Positions 34,136 through 43,283 of a stretch of DNA of 64,000 bases are shown in pieces. The position numbers and the translations under genes were made by a program. The stretch covers positions 62,001 to 126,000 of the forward strand of contig JAPLDQ010000042.1 in the NCBI GenBank assembly GCA_026391675.1, read 5' to 3'. This DNA comes from Bacteroidota bacterium. Its GTDB lineage: Bacteria; Bacteroidota; Bacteroidia; Bacteroidales; JACABE01. Within the stretch, counting starts at the first letter, position 1. Each line of letters begins with the position of its first letter. The notes below the pieces were generated by a model, which had not been told where the DNA came from, did no database searches, and worked only from the letters and a program-made list of their open reading frames with translations.

Positions 34136-35332
34136 TTATAAACTCTTTACTTTTTTAAATTTTAACATCAGGAAATATATCACCACCAATACAACTCCTG
34201 TGCCTGAAAATAAAAACATTATTTTCGGACTGTGAAAAAACAAAAACCCTCCGATACTGCTGGCCAAAAATGCAAATATACTTGCAAAACTGGTATAGAA
34301 ACCAATAGCAGTAGCTGTTTCTTCTTTTGCTGAAATATTACTTATCAAAGCTTTTGATATACCTTCAGTAGCAGCAGCATACAATCCGTAAAAGAAAAAT
34401 ATCAGTCCGAATTGCCATAAAGCTGCTGCAAACCCCATGCTTAAATAAACAGCCGCAAATAAAATAAAGCCAATTATCATGGTTTTGCGCAAGCCGATTT
34501 TATCAGCTAAAATACCAACAGGCAGCGCAGCTAAAGCATACACAAGGTTATAGAAAATATAGACACCTATCATCATGGTATCACTCATGCCATTGGATTT
34601 TAGAGCCAGTAATAAAAAGGCATCCGAGCTATTGAAAAAGGTAAAGGCGAGCAAGCCAATAATAATTTGTTTATAGATTTTTGGTGCTTTATACCAGTAT
34701 TTTAAATAATCGAAAAAACTGACTTTAACTTTATTCCCGTTATTTACTTGCTCCTTCTTTTTTTCTTTTATAAAAAAAGTAAGCAAAATTGAACATAAAC
34801 CGGGTGCAAAAGCAATAAAAAACATCCATTTGTATTGTTCAGGATAGAAATAAAGAAATACTAAAGCTATAAACGGACCAATGGAGGCGCCCAATGTGTC
34901 AAATGCGCGGTGAAATCCAAATACTTTTCCTTTGTGTTCTGCAGTTGTTTCATCACTCAACATGGCATCCCTGGCGCTTGTCCTTACACCTTTCCCTAGT
35001 TTATCCAGCGTTCTGGCCGAAAATATCCAGAATGGAAAAGTAAAAATAGCCATCATGGGTTTTGAAACAGCACTTAACATATACCCAATCTGCACAAAAG
35101 GTAAACGTTTTCCTCGTTTGTCGGATAAATTACCAAAATATCCCTTGCTTAAACCTGCAGTTAATTCAGCCAATCCTTCCAATATGCCAATCATTACAAA
35201 TGAAAACCCTATGGATTTCAAGTATACCGGCATGATTGGATAAAGCATTTCACTGGCAATATCATTAAAGAAGCTTACAAATGAAACCAGTAAAATGGTC
35301 CGGGTTATAATTTTTTTATAGTTCACACGCAA
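34136..35332 (-). CDS. MFS transporter
   Basis: The 398-residue protein has 12 predicted membrane helices and the MFS motif YFGNLSDKRGKRLPF after helix 2, repeated weakly as GILADKIGLRKTMI in the second half. ASEMLYPIMPVYLKSIGFS and DKLGKGVRTSARDAMLSD are typical of the drug/solute exporter branch related to YnfM/tetracycline-type carriers. The substrate is unknown. A perfect 8-bp palindrome overlaps its -7 box, so a repressor that is not in the window probably controls it. Confidence 0.88.
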   Translation of the reverse strand: MRVNYKKIITRTILLVSFVSFFNDIASEMLYPIMPVYLKSIGFSFVMIGILEGLAELTAGLSKGYFGNLSDKRGKRLPFVQIGYMLSAVSKPMMAIFTFPFWIFSARTLDKLGKGVRTSARDAMLSDETTAEHKGKVFGFHRAFDTLGASIGPFIALVFLYFYPEQYKWMFFIAFAPGLCSILLTFFIKEKKKEQVNNGNKVKVSFFDYLKYWYKAPKIYKQIIIGLLAFTFFNSSDAFLLLALKSNGMSDTMMIGVYIFYNLVYALAALPVGILADKIGLRKTMIIGFILFAAVYLSMGFAAALWQFGLIFFFYGLYAAATEGISKALISNISAKEETATAIGFYTSFASIFAFLASSIGGFLFFHSPKIMFLFSGTGVVLVVIYFLMLKFKKVKSL

Positions 35333-35358
35333 TTTTGATTAGCTGATAATCTAACAAA

Positions 35359-35366
35359 CAAAGGTA
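35359..35366 (-). promoter_or_regulatory. Bacteroidota -7 box for the MFS exporter
   Basis: Minus-strand TACCTTTG matches TAnnTTTG, 26 bases before the ATG at 35332. It overlaps the palindrome at 35362-35382. Confidence 0.55.
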
Positions 35367-35382
35367 TAAAATGCTTATACCT
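35362..35382. promoter_or_regulatory. Candidate operator over the MFS promoter
   Basis: AGGTATAA and its exact reverse complement TTATACCT are separated by AATGC. The palindrome covers part of the -7 box, so a bound protein would block RNA polymerase. TetR- or MarR-type repressors use sites of this size. Confidence 0.5.
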
Positions 35383-35452
35383 ATACATGAATAATACAAA
35401 TAATTAAGTAACAAAGTGGTGTTAATAAAATAAATTATGATTTTTTAATAAT

Positions 35453-35460
35453 TATATTTG
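35453..35460 (+). promoter_or_regulatory. Bacteroidota -7 box for the cytochrome gene
   Basis: TATATTTG matches TAnnTTTG, 69 bases before the ATG at 35530. Confidence 0.55.
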
Positions 35461-35529
35461 CAATAATTTCTTTTTAAAATTGTTTACGTTTTGTTATAAT
35501 TCATAATTATATTCATTAAAAATAATCAA

Positions 35530-35859
35530 ATGCGGTCAATTAAAATCAAATGCGTTTTATGTATGTTCGGAATTGTTTTTTTTATGTCATGTAAAAAAGA
35601 TAATAACAGCAGCAGTAATACCAGTGATTTATACATTCCTTCAGCTGCCGATGTAACTCCAATTGCAACCCTTGCTGAATTACAGCAAGGCCGTGATTTG
35701 TATATAAACAATTGTGGCAGTTGCCATAGTTTACACTCACCTGACAGCTATACACCTGCTTCATGGAATACAATTATGCCAAATATGGGACCTAAAACAA
35801 ATTTAAATTATAATCAGCTTACGTTGGTTACAAAATATGTTTGCAGGGGGAAACAGTAA
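35530..35859 (+). CDS. Small monohaem cytochrome c lipoprotein
   Basis: The 109-residue protein has a lipoprotein signal (CMFGIVFFMSCKKDN), a Ser/Asn linker, and a single haem-binding motif NNCGSCHSLHSP (Cys62, Cys65, His66). MPNMG, 18-22 residues later, supplies possible Met ligands. Such short c-type proteins occur singly in Bacteroidota and should hang from a periplasm-facing membrane leaflet, carrying electrons to an unknown partner. No cytochrome maturation or oxidase genes are in the window. It has its own promoter and no close operon partner; the MATE gene downstream has a separate promoter box. Confidence 0.75.
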   Translation: MRSIKIKCVLCMFGIVFFMSCKKDNNSSSNTSDLYIPSAADVTPIATLAELQQGRDLYINNCGSCHSLHSPDSYTPASWNTIMPNMGPKTNLNYNQLTLVTKYVCRGKQ

Positions 35860-35882
35860 TATTTTTATAAGTGTATTATCCT

Positions 35883-35890
35883 TATTTTTG
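35883..35890 (+). promoter_or_regulatory. Bacteroidota -7 box for the MATE gene
   Basis: TATTTTTG matches TAnnTTTG and ends 22 bases before the GTG start at 35913. Confidence 0.6.
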
Positions 35891-35912
35891 CAATCAGATT
35901 TAAGATTGAAAG

Positions 35913-37205
35913 GTGAATAAAAAAATACTTCGTTTAGCCATACCTAATGTTATCAGTAATATAACAGTACCCTTGTTGGGAATGGTTGATGTCGGGCTGA
36001 TGGGGCATTTAGGATCACAAGTTTACATTGGTGCCATTGCCATTGCCACTATGATTTTCAATATTATATTCTGGGCTTTTGGTTTTCTCCGGATGGGAAG
36101 TAGTGGATTTACAGCTCAGGCTTATGGAAGACGTGATTTCCCCGAAGCCGTAATGGTTTTTGCCCGTTCGATTACACTGGCAGTTATAAGTGGAATTGCT
36201 ATTATATTATTACAAAAGCCCATTGCTTTTGTGGCTTTCGGACTCATTGGTGTGAATAATGAAATGGAAATTATTGCTTCTTCCTATTATTATATCAGAA
36301 TTTATACCGCTCCGGCAACTATTGCGCTAACAGCTATTATTGGCTGGCTGATAGGCATGCAGAATGCCAGAACACCCATGGCTATTACAATTTTAGTCAA
36401 TGCAGTTAATATTGCCTATAGTTTTTTCTTTGTAATCGTTTTGGGAATGAAAGCAGAAGGCATAGCTTGGGGTTCACTGCTTGCTCAATATACCGGATTG
36501 ATATTTGCGTTGTGGATGGTTCACCGGCATTATGGCAAGCTGTTCAGAACTTTTAAAGCTGAGAAACTAAAAAACTTACAACCCTTCATTAATTTCCTTG
36601 CGGTTAATAAGGATATTTTTATCAGAACTTTACTTATCATAGTGGTTATTTCTTTTTTTACCTTCCGTTCAGCTAAACTTGGCGATGCCATATTGGCAGG
36701 GAATACCCTGCTCTATCAGTTTTTTATCTTTTTCTCTTATTTTATGGATGGATTTGCTTATGCAGCCGAATCCTTGGTTGGGAAGTATTATGGTGCAAAC
36801 GACAAATTAATGCTGGAAAAAACTGTTAAAAAACTTTTCGTTTGGGGAGGAGGGATCTGCCTTTCTTTTACATTAATTTATTTTCTGTTCGGTAAAATGT
36901 TATTGCCACTTTTGACAAATAATAAAGAAACTATCCTTATTGCCAATACTTATTTTTATTGGGTTTATTTAATCCCTCTGGTTACCTTTTCTGCTTTTTT
37001 ATGGGATGGCATTTATGTGGGTTGTACAGCATCTGCAGCCATGCGGAATGCTATGATTATTTCAACAATAGTATTGTTTTTCCCTTTGTATTTCTTTGTT
37101 TTAAAAGGCTGGGGGAATAATGGGTTATGGCTGGCATTTATTATTTTTCTGGCTTCCAGAGGCTTGTTGTTGCAATGGCAGGCAAAGAAACAGATTTATA
37201 GTTAG
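35913..37205 (+). CDS. MATE-family efflux transporter (DinF-like)
   Basis: The 430-residue protein has 12 predicted membrane helices in two MATE halves. ILRLAIPNVISNITVPLLG, DVGLMGHLGSQVYIGAIAIA and FLRMGSSGFTAQAYGRRD are the DinF-branch signatures. MATE carriers export drugs or metabolites in exchange for H+ or Na+. The start codon is GTG, since the family N terminus begins there and no ATG fits. It is convergent with the response-regulator gene. Confidence 0.93.
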   Translation: MNKKILRLAIPNVISNITVPLLGMVDVGLMGHLGSQVYIGAIAIATMIFNIIFWAFGFLRMGSSGFTAQAYGRRDFPEAVMVFARSITLAVISGIAIILLQKPIAFVAFGLIGVNNEMEIIASSYYYIRIYTAPATIALTAIIGWLIGMQNARTPMAITILVNAVNIAYSFFFVIVLGMKAEGIAWGSLLAQYTGLIFALWMVHRHYGKLFRTFKAEKLKNLQPFINFLAVNKDIFIRTLLIIVVISFFTFRSAKLGDAILAGNTLLYQFFIFFSYFMDGFAYAAESLVGKYYGANDKLMLEKTVKKLFVWGGGICLSFTLIYFLFGKMLLPLLTNNKETILIANTYFYWVYLIPLVTFSAFLWDGIYVGCTASAAMRNAMIISTIVLFFPLYFFVLKGWGNNGLWLAFIIFLASRGLLLQWQAKKQIYS

Positions 37206-37250
37206 AAAGTTATTGGTTGTAAAGTTAATTCTAATTTCTGAATTCTAATT

Positions 37251-38417
37251 TTAATTCCTCTTCAAAGGGTGAGCATATTTTTTTACATCTACAGCAGTAA
37301 TTACATTATCGCAAAGAATATTCAAACGTTCCACTACATTACGCAGTTCGCGGATATTACCTGTCCATTCAATTTTCTGCAGCTCTTCAATGGCTGATTT
37401 CTCAAATAAAATCAATGGCTTGCCCTGCTGCTGGCAGAATTCATTAATAAAATGCTCGGCAAGCAACGGAATATCATCAATTCTGCTGTTTAAATCAGGA
37501 ACTTCAATCAATATTACACTTAAGCGATGGTATAAATCTTCTCTGAAACTGTTTTTCGCAATTTCATCTTTAAGATTCTTATTTGTCGCAGCTATAACGC
37601 GTACATCCACATTAATTTCCTTTTCACCACCGATGCGTGTGATTTTATGCTCCTGTAATGCCCGTAAAACCTTGGCCTGAGCTGAAAGGCTCATATCTCC
37701 TATTTCATCCAGAAACAAGGTTCCTCCATCCGCCTGTTCAAAATCACCTTTACGTTGTTTGATGGCTGATGTAAAACTTCCTTTTTCATGTCCGAATAAC
37801 TGGCTTTCAATGAGTTCAGATGGTATTGCCGCACAATTTACTTCAACAAATGGAGCATCGGCCCGTTTACTTTTTTCGTGCAACCAGCGTGCTACCAATT
37901 CTTTCCCGGTGCCATTGCTGCCTGTTATTAATACACGGGCATCGGTAGGTGCTACTTTTTCAATAATAGCCTTAACATCATTAATAGCATCGGATTCACC
38001 TATCATTTCATAGGTTTTGGATATTTTACGTTTTAATACTTTGGTTTCGGCAACCAGGGTTGATTTATCCAGACCATTGCGGATTGTAATTAATAAACGG
38101 TTTAAATCCAGTGGTTTGGCAATATAATCGTAAGCACCTTTCTTTATTGCCTCAACTGCCGTTTCTATGGTTCCATGTCCTGAAATCATCACAACCGGAG
38201 CATCAGTAATTGGCAGCATTTTTTCAAGTAATTCAATACCATCCATTTGAGGCATTTTTATGTCACAAAGAATGATATCATATTTGTTCTCTTTTAATAA
38301 TTCGAGGGCAGACATGCCATCAGCGGCATCATCAACACTATATTTTTCGTATTCAAGAATATCACGTAATGTATTGCGTATGCTTTTTTCGTCGTCGATT
38401 ACTAGTATTTTGGACAT
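37251..38417 (-). CDS. NtrC-like response regulator without a DNA-binding domain
   Basis: The 388-residue protein has a receiver domain (ILVIDDE, phospho-acceptor Asp52 in ILCDIKMPQMDG, VMISGHG, AKPLD) and an AAA+ sigma54-activator domain: Walker A GSNGTGKE at 166-173, GGTLFLDEIGDM, and the sensor II region WTGNIRELRNVVERL. Two features are odd. The sigma54 contact loop GAFTGA reads GSFTSA (213-218), keeping the Phe-Thr pair but changing two small residues. The protein then ends VDVKKYAHPLKRN, with no Fis helix-turn-helix. It may activate sigma54 from solution, depend on a partner, or have another AAA+ role. No histidine kinase gene is adjacent. Confidence 0.9.
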   Translation of the reverse strand: MSKILVIDDEKSIRNTLRDILEYEKYSVDDAADGMSALELLKENKYDIILCDIKMPQMDGIELLEKMLPITDAPVVMISGHGTIETAVEAIKKGAYDYIAKPLDLNRLLITIRNGLDKSTLVAETKVLKRKISKTYEMIGESDAINDVKAIIEKVAPTDARVLITGSNGTGKELVARWLHEKSKRADAPFVEVNCAAIPSELIESQLFGHEKGSFTSAIKQRKGDFEQADGGTLFLDEIGDMSLSAQAKVLRALQEHKITRIGGEKEINVDVRVIAATNKNLKDEIAKNSFREDLYHRLSVILIEVPDLNSRIDDIPLLAEHFINEFCQQQGKPLILFEKSAIEELQKIEWTGNIRELRNVVERLNILCDNVITAVDVKKYAHPLKRN

Positions 38418-38443
38418 TTTGGTATAAGTAGTTTAAGAAAATC

Positions 38444-39580
38444 TTATTTATTTATCAGCAATTTCTTTATTAAAATACTGTTATTCTGTTGTTTAATTTT
38501 AATATAGTAAATTCCGTTTTTCAAATTTTCAACATTTATGCTTACTGGATTTCTGTTTGTTATTGATTGATCAATAATTCGGTTCCCTAAAACATCATAA
38601 ATTTGTATCTGCATATCTTTTTCAAATCCAAAATTGAAATCAATATTAAAATATTTAGATGCAGGATTGGGATAAATCAGGATGGAATTCACATTATTAA
38701 TTTCAGGAACAGAAATTCCGATAGTGAAATTTGCAACTAGAGTCCTGTTGGAATTTACAGTAAATGAATATATTGAATCTGTTGAGACAGGAATGGCATT
38801 TTCGGTCCAGTTTACAAAATGATATCCTGAAAAGCTATGGGCTGAGAGGATACAATTCTGATTTATATTATAACTCCCTGAACCTGTAACATATCCTCCG
38901 TTAGCCGGATTAGCTGTTGCCAGAATGTAAAAAGAACTGGGAATATTAACTAAAAAGCTCGAAGCAAGCATTAATATTCCATCAGTAGAATTATTGGTAT
39001 AGGTATGATAATAACCGGGAACTGCATTTGAAGGTATGGAATAATTTGCAGTTAAGTTTGTGGCTGAAGTAGAATTCTGCGTTGTCGGATATATAATGGT
39101 TGAGCTTCCTTGTTGAAACCAGCATACAGTTCCGGTTCCCTGGTTAAAATGTGTATTCTGGCCACTTATTGTTACATTTAATACACTTCCCTGGCTTGCA
39201 CTGTTAGGGGTAACACTTATCAGTTGAGCAGTATTAATATTAACTGTAAAAGAATTCAGAAGGCTTAAGTTTCCAACAACACTATTATTTAGTCTTACAT
39301 TATACAAACCTGTTGGTTGAAGTGGATTTACCTGAAGTGTTGTGGTTAAAGTATTATCATTAACTGTTACGATATTGTTCGGAAGCATTATGGTGGAACT
39401 GCCCTGTTCAAACCAAACCGTTGTATTGGTTGCCTGTGAAAAAAATGTATTTGAACCTGAAATACTCACATTAAGCAATTGTCCTCTTACAGCAGAAGTT
39501 GGAGACACAGCTGTAAGTGTTTGCTCGTAACTACTTATAATACTGAATAGTAAAATAAAAAAAATAAATATTTTCTTCAT
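38444..39580 (-). CDS. T9SS-secreted protein with two tandem Ig-like repeats
   Basis: The 378-residue exported protein has a signal peptide (IFIFFILLFSIISSYEQ), then two tandem beta-rich repeats of about 90 residues, each opening with (S/T)P(T/N)SA(V/S)xGxxLNVxISGxNTxF and containing WFEQGSSTIMLP or WFQQGSSTIIYP. A bacterial-repeat domain follows (ATANPANGGYVTGSGSYN ... FVNWTEN ... NRTLVANF). The last 80 residues are a type A T9SS sorting domain (ILIYPNPASKYFNIDF ... GIYYIKIKQQ). It should be exported across the outer membrane and anchored or released. Function is unknown; adhesion is a guess. Confidence 0.85.
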   Translation of the reverse strand: MKKIFIFFILLFSIISSYEQTLTAVSPTSAVRGQLLNVSISGSNTFFSQATNTTVWFEQGSSTIMLPNNIVTVNDNTLTTTLQVNPLQPTGLYNVRLNNSVVGNLSLLNSFTVNINTAQLISVTPNSASQGSVLNVTISGQNTHFNQGTGTVCWFQQGSSTIIYPTTQNSTSATNLTANYSIPSNAVPGYYHTYTNNSTDGILMLASSFLVNIPSSFYILATANPANGGYVTGSGSYNINQNCILSAHSFSGYHFVNWTENAIPVSTDSIYSFTVNSNRTLVANFTIGISVPEINNVNSILIYPNPASKYFNIDFNFGFEKDMQIQIYDVLGNRIIDQSITNRNPVSINVENLKNGIYYIKIKQQNNSILIKKLLINK

Positions 39581-39591
39581 ATCTTTTTGTA

Positions 39592-41670
39592 TTAAGAATT
39601 TAAATATTTGCGTTTTAATTCAACATACTGCTTTTCATCTATCGATTTATCAATTTCTTTTAATACGAATAAACAATCGATAAATAATTGCTTATCAAAA
39701 GTAATACTATTTCTTTTTGATTTTATAAAAATATTTCGCATCCATTCATTATTGGCAATTATTTTTGTCAATACATCTAAAATCAGTTTATTATCTATGG
39801 TTTTAATTTTATCATCAAGTCTCTTTTTAAGAATTGCTTCTAAAAAAGGAAGGTATTTTACATTTTTTGTTAAAGTATCAACCAGGTATATATAATTTGT
39901 TGCACTATCTATGTTTCCCATATTAAAATAAACAGCTGTTAAATTTAATAATGCATCCTCAAAATTAGGTGAGATAGAAATAGCTTTTTTATACAATTCA
40001 ATTGCTTTTTCATGTTCACTTTTAATTTCATATGTTGTAGCTAAATTATTTAATACATGGATATGATAAGGATTTAATATAAGACTTTGTTGATAATTGA
40101 TAAAAGCCATTTCGATATCTGCTTTTTTAAAGTAAGCTTCGCCTCTATACCAGCTGATTGGAGTCGATAACATATCTATCTGATAAAAATCAGATTCCGA
40201 CAGATTACATTCATTTATAACTTTATCCCAATCAGCTGCATTTCTGGCTTCAAAGGCCTTTTTCAAATGTGTTTCAGCATTAAACCGGGTATATGCAACT
40301 TTAATACCAAAGATTAAAAATATTAATATAATGACAAAAACTATATTTAAATAATTATTATTCAGCAATTTCGTTGTTGATTTGATTTTTATTTTCTGAT
40401 AATTTGTTATGATAAATCCTAAGATAATTCCAAGAAATAAATTATGTTCAATTCTTTCGCGTGGAAAACTAAAAAATGAAAAAATAGTATAACCAGTTAA
40501 TAAATAAAACATTAAATAATAAAAATTACGCTCTTTATTCGAAGAAACGGATTTTATTATTTTAATCAGGTAAAAACATATTAACACCAATAATGACAGA
40601 TAGAATAACAAACCAATTATACCTTGCTCAGATAATATCCACAAAAAGTCATTGTGTGGGCGCTGATAAAATGTAATATTATCTTCTGACTTCAGATTTC
40701 TATTTCCATATTTCAGCACTTCTATACGCCACATTCCTAACCCTTTACCTATCAAAGGGCTTTCTTTTGTGATTTCAATACTTCGTTTCCACAATTCAAC
40801 CCTGTGTTGCGAAGAATCATAGACCTTAAATATTTTCCGGACTGATTTATTAATGGTTTCAAAACTGTCTAATCTTGAATAAACAAATAAAGAAGAGGCA
40901 ATTACAATAATAAATGAGATGATAAATAAATAAAATTTCCTGTTTTTAAACAAAGAAATTATATTCTCTTTTCCGGAAATTATGATGAATAAAAGTGTAG
41001 TTATAAAATACCCAAGAATCAATGAAATCCAGACAGCTCTGGTTAGCAGAATAATAATGAAAAATAAAATTCCAACGCTGTTGATTAATCCCAAAATTCT
41101 AAGCCACTTATTTCCATGAATTAATAAGTATAGTGCAAAAGGAAATAAAATAAACAGGACTTCAGATAGTATATTCTTATGAGAAAACGTTGCTTTAATT
41201 TTATAAATGCTTTGATGTGAAAGACTGCATATTGATAGAATTTTAAAACAGTCAATTATAATCAGACTTAGAATTACTAAAGCTAATACATTAAAAATTA
41301 ATGCAATATCCTGAAATTTAAATGAAAATGTATTGAAAAGAATAGCATAAAAAAATATCAATAACCCTAAATTTGTAATCATTATAAATTGAAAGGCTGC
41401 ATCTGCATAATTATTTGATAAGTAGAAACTTATTACTGAATATAAAATATAAAATAAATAGAGTGCCAGAAATTTATTGAAGTCAATTGAGATTTTTTTT
41501 CTGTTGAAAATTAAGAAACCCAACAGCATAATAAGCCAGATATTTAATGCCAGAAATCTGATATTCAGGCTTAAATCAAGCAATAAACCAGACTGTAAAA
41601 AAGGAATTACAGATAATGGAATTATTAAAAATAAAAGAAAGTAATTTTGGTTAAATATCTTTCGGATCAC
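39592..41670 (-). CDS. O-antigen ligase-like membrane protein with TPR domain
   Basis: The 692-residue protein has about a dozen membrane helices over residues 1-450 and the Wzy_C/WaaL landmark region near 300-345: SSQHRVELWKRSIEITKESP, LIGKGLGMWR, RPHNDFLWILSEQGIIGLL. This is the O-antigen ligase fold, which joins polysaccharide to a lipid or protein acceptor on the periplasmic side. The C-terminal 220 residues hold TPR repeats (AFINYQQSLILNPYHIHVLN, AIELYKKAISISPNFEDALLN). Such ligase-TPR fusions are frequent in Bacteroidota, but acceptor and glycan are unknown. It is upstream of the T9SS cargo gene at 38444 by 11 bases, so they may be cotranscribed. Confidence 0.82.
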   Translation of the reverse strand: MIRKIFNQNYFLLFLIIPLSVIPFLQSGLLLDLSLNIRFLALNIWLIMLLGFLIFNRKKISIDFNKFLALYLFYILYSVISFYLSNNYADAAFQFIMITNLGLLIFFYAILFNTFSFKFQDIALIFNVLALVILSLIIIDCFKILSICSLSHQSIYKIKATFSHKNILSEVLFILFPFALYLLIHGNKWLRILGLINSVGILFFIIILLTRAVWISLILGYFITTLLFIIISGKENIISLFKNRKFYLFIISFIIVIASSLFVYSRLDSFETINKSVRKIFKVYDSSQHRVELWKRSIEITKESPLIGKGLGMWRIEVLKYGNRNLKSEDNITFYQRPHNDFLWILSEQGIIGLLFYLSLLVLICFYLIKIIKSVSSNKERNFYYLMFYLLTGYTIFSFFSFPRERIEHNLFLGIILGFIITNYQKIKIKSTTKLLNNNYLNIVFVIILIFLIFGIKVAYTRFNAETHLKKAFEARNAADWDKVINECNLSESDFYQIDMLSTPISWYRGEAYFKKADIEMAFINYQQSLILNPYHIHVLNNLATTYEIKSEHEKAIELYKKAISISPNFEDALLNLTAVYFNMGNIDSATNYIYLVDTLTKNVKYLPFLEAILKKRLDDKIKTIDNKLILDVLTKIIANNEWMRNIFIKSKRNSITFDKQLFIDCLFVLKEIDKSIDEKQYVELKRKYLNS

Positions 41671-41953
41671 AACTATTTATTAAAATAAGAATGATGTAAA
41701 AATATAGAATATTTTACTAATTTGAGCATTTAGTTATTTCAAATATGGTTAAATTACGACACTTCGACCGAGCTCAGTGTAAAAATAAAAATTACGAATT
41801 ACGAATTACGATCTTTTAGCTGTGATTTGTATTTTCCCAATAATCTTCAAAATTTTAAATATTTGTATGCGATATTATTTTTAACGCAAAAGTGAATGTT
41901 TTTTTTGAATTATATTCTTTTTTAACTCATAACTAATATCTTATAACTCATAA
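41671..41953. other. Gap with repeat fragments before the ABC transporter genes
   Basis: No gene seen. GACACTTCGACCGAGCTCAG then TGT (41758-41780) resembles CACTTCGACTACGCTCAGTG at 30233-30252, and ATTACGAATTACGAATTACG is a short tandem run at about 41791. Confidence 0.45.
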
Positions 41954-43273
41954 CTAATACCGCAGCCACTTCCACAATTCACGGTAACTCACTTTTTTTC
42001 CGTACATCAATATACCTGTTCTGTATATTCTGCCGGCTACCCAGGTCGTTGCAATAAAACCAAGAATCAACAATCCCATTGATAAATAAACCTGTTCAAC
42101 AGGAACACCAAATGGTATTCTCACCATCATGATAATGGGAGATGTTAACGGAATGATTGATAACCAAAAAGCTACGGGTCCATCAGGGTTGTTAATCACA
42201 AAATTAGACATAATTATTGCAAACAATAAAGGTATAGTAATTGGCAGCATAAATTGTTGTGTATCTGCTTCACTGTCAACAGCAGCACCTATAGAAGCAA
42301 ACAAACTGGCATAAAGTAAATATCCGGCTAAAAAATAAAATAGAAACTGAAGAATCATTAGTCCATAATCTATTTCAAATATTCCGGTTAACATTTCTTT
42401 AATTTCCTGATTCTGTAATTTTTGTAATTGAATCTGATCTGCAGAAGGAATTTTTTGTCCGGCATCAAAAGCCTGTTCTGTTTTGGGTGATTTAAAAACA
42501 TCAGGTTTAGCTATTTGCAATGATGTTATTATGAAAAATGTAAGTAAAATCCATAAAGCAAACTGTGTTAAACCCACTAAAGCTATTCCTACTATCTTTC
42601 CCATCATCAGTTGAAAGGGTTTAACCGATGATATAATAACTTCGACTATTCGACTTGTCTTTTCTTCAATAACACCACGCATTACCTGAGCACCATACAT
42701 AAATATGAAGAAATAGATCAGTATCCCTGAGAAAATACCTAATGCAGTTTTAATTTCTGTATAACTTTTTTTCCCTGTCCTGATATCCTCTGTATTTAAT
42801 TTGATATTGGTCCGGTTAATCAGATCAAAATCTTCCTTGGATATATTATGTGCATTTATCAGAAGATTATTCTTCAGTATGGTTTGCATCGCATTGGAAA
42901 TATAGCTTTGTGTTATTATACCCGGCGATTTATCTGAATAATAAAGCATGGCATGGTCAGGAATGGAATTTGTTGGTTTACAGATATATAAAACTGCAGA
43001 ATATTTTTCTTTGGTCAGATCTGCTCTTGATTTCTCCAGATCGGTTTCATAAACAAACAATATTTTAGCTGTAGATTCAAATTTATCGACAAAAACTCCT
43101 GTTTCATCTACAACAGACACAACTTTTTTCTCATCGCTCATCGTAGCAAGGAAAAAGGGAACTATCCAGATTGAAGCCATTAATACCGGACCTAAAATGG
43201 TCATGATAATAAAAGATCTTTTTTTAACCCTGCTTAAATACTCGCGTTGGATAATAAGGCGTATTTTCTTCAT
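41954..43273 (-). CDS. ABC exporter permease, NatB type
   Basis: The permease has an N-terminal helix (SFIIMTILGPVLMASIWIVPF), a periplasmic domain of about 170 residues, and five or six C-terminal helices including FIFMYGAQVMRGVIEEKTSR, VGIALVGLTQFALWILLTF and the SEADTQQFMLPITIPLLFAIIM region. This is the ABC-2/NatB architecture of Na+ or drug exporters. I place the start at 43273 (MKKIRLIIQREYLS), 10 bases after the ATPase stop; an in-frame ATG at 43333 would add 20 residues but overlaps the ATPase gene. It forms an operon with the ATPase gene. Confidence 0.88.
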   Translation of the reverse strand: MKKIRLIIQREYLSRVKKRSFIIMTILGPVLMASIWIVPFFLATMSDEKKVVSVVDETGVFVDKFESTAKILFVYETDLEKSRADLTKEKYSAVLYICKPTNSIPDHAMLYYSDKSPGIITQSYISNAMQTILKNNLLINAHNISKEDFDLINRTNIKLNTEDIRTGKKSYTEIKTALGIFSGILIYFFIFMYGAQVMRGVIEEKTSRIVEVIISSVKPFQLMMGKIVGIALVGLTQFALWILLTFFIITSLQIAKPDVFKSPKTEQAFDAGQKIPSADQIQLQKLQNQEIKEMLTGIFEIDYGLMILQFLFYFLAGYLLYASLFASIGAAVDSEADTQQFMLPITIPLLFAIIMSNFVINNPDGPVAFWLSIIPLTSPIIMMVRIPFGVPVEQVYLSMGLLILGFIATTWVAGRIYRTGILMYGKKVSYRELWKWLRY

Positions 43274-43283
43274 CGTTATGGAC

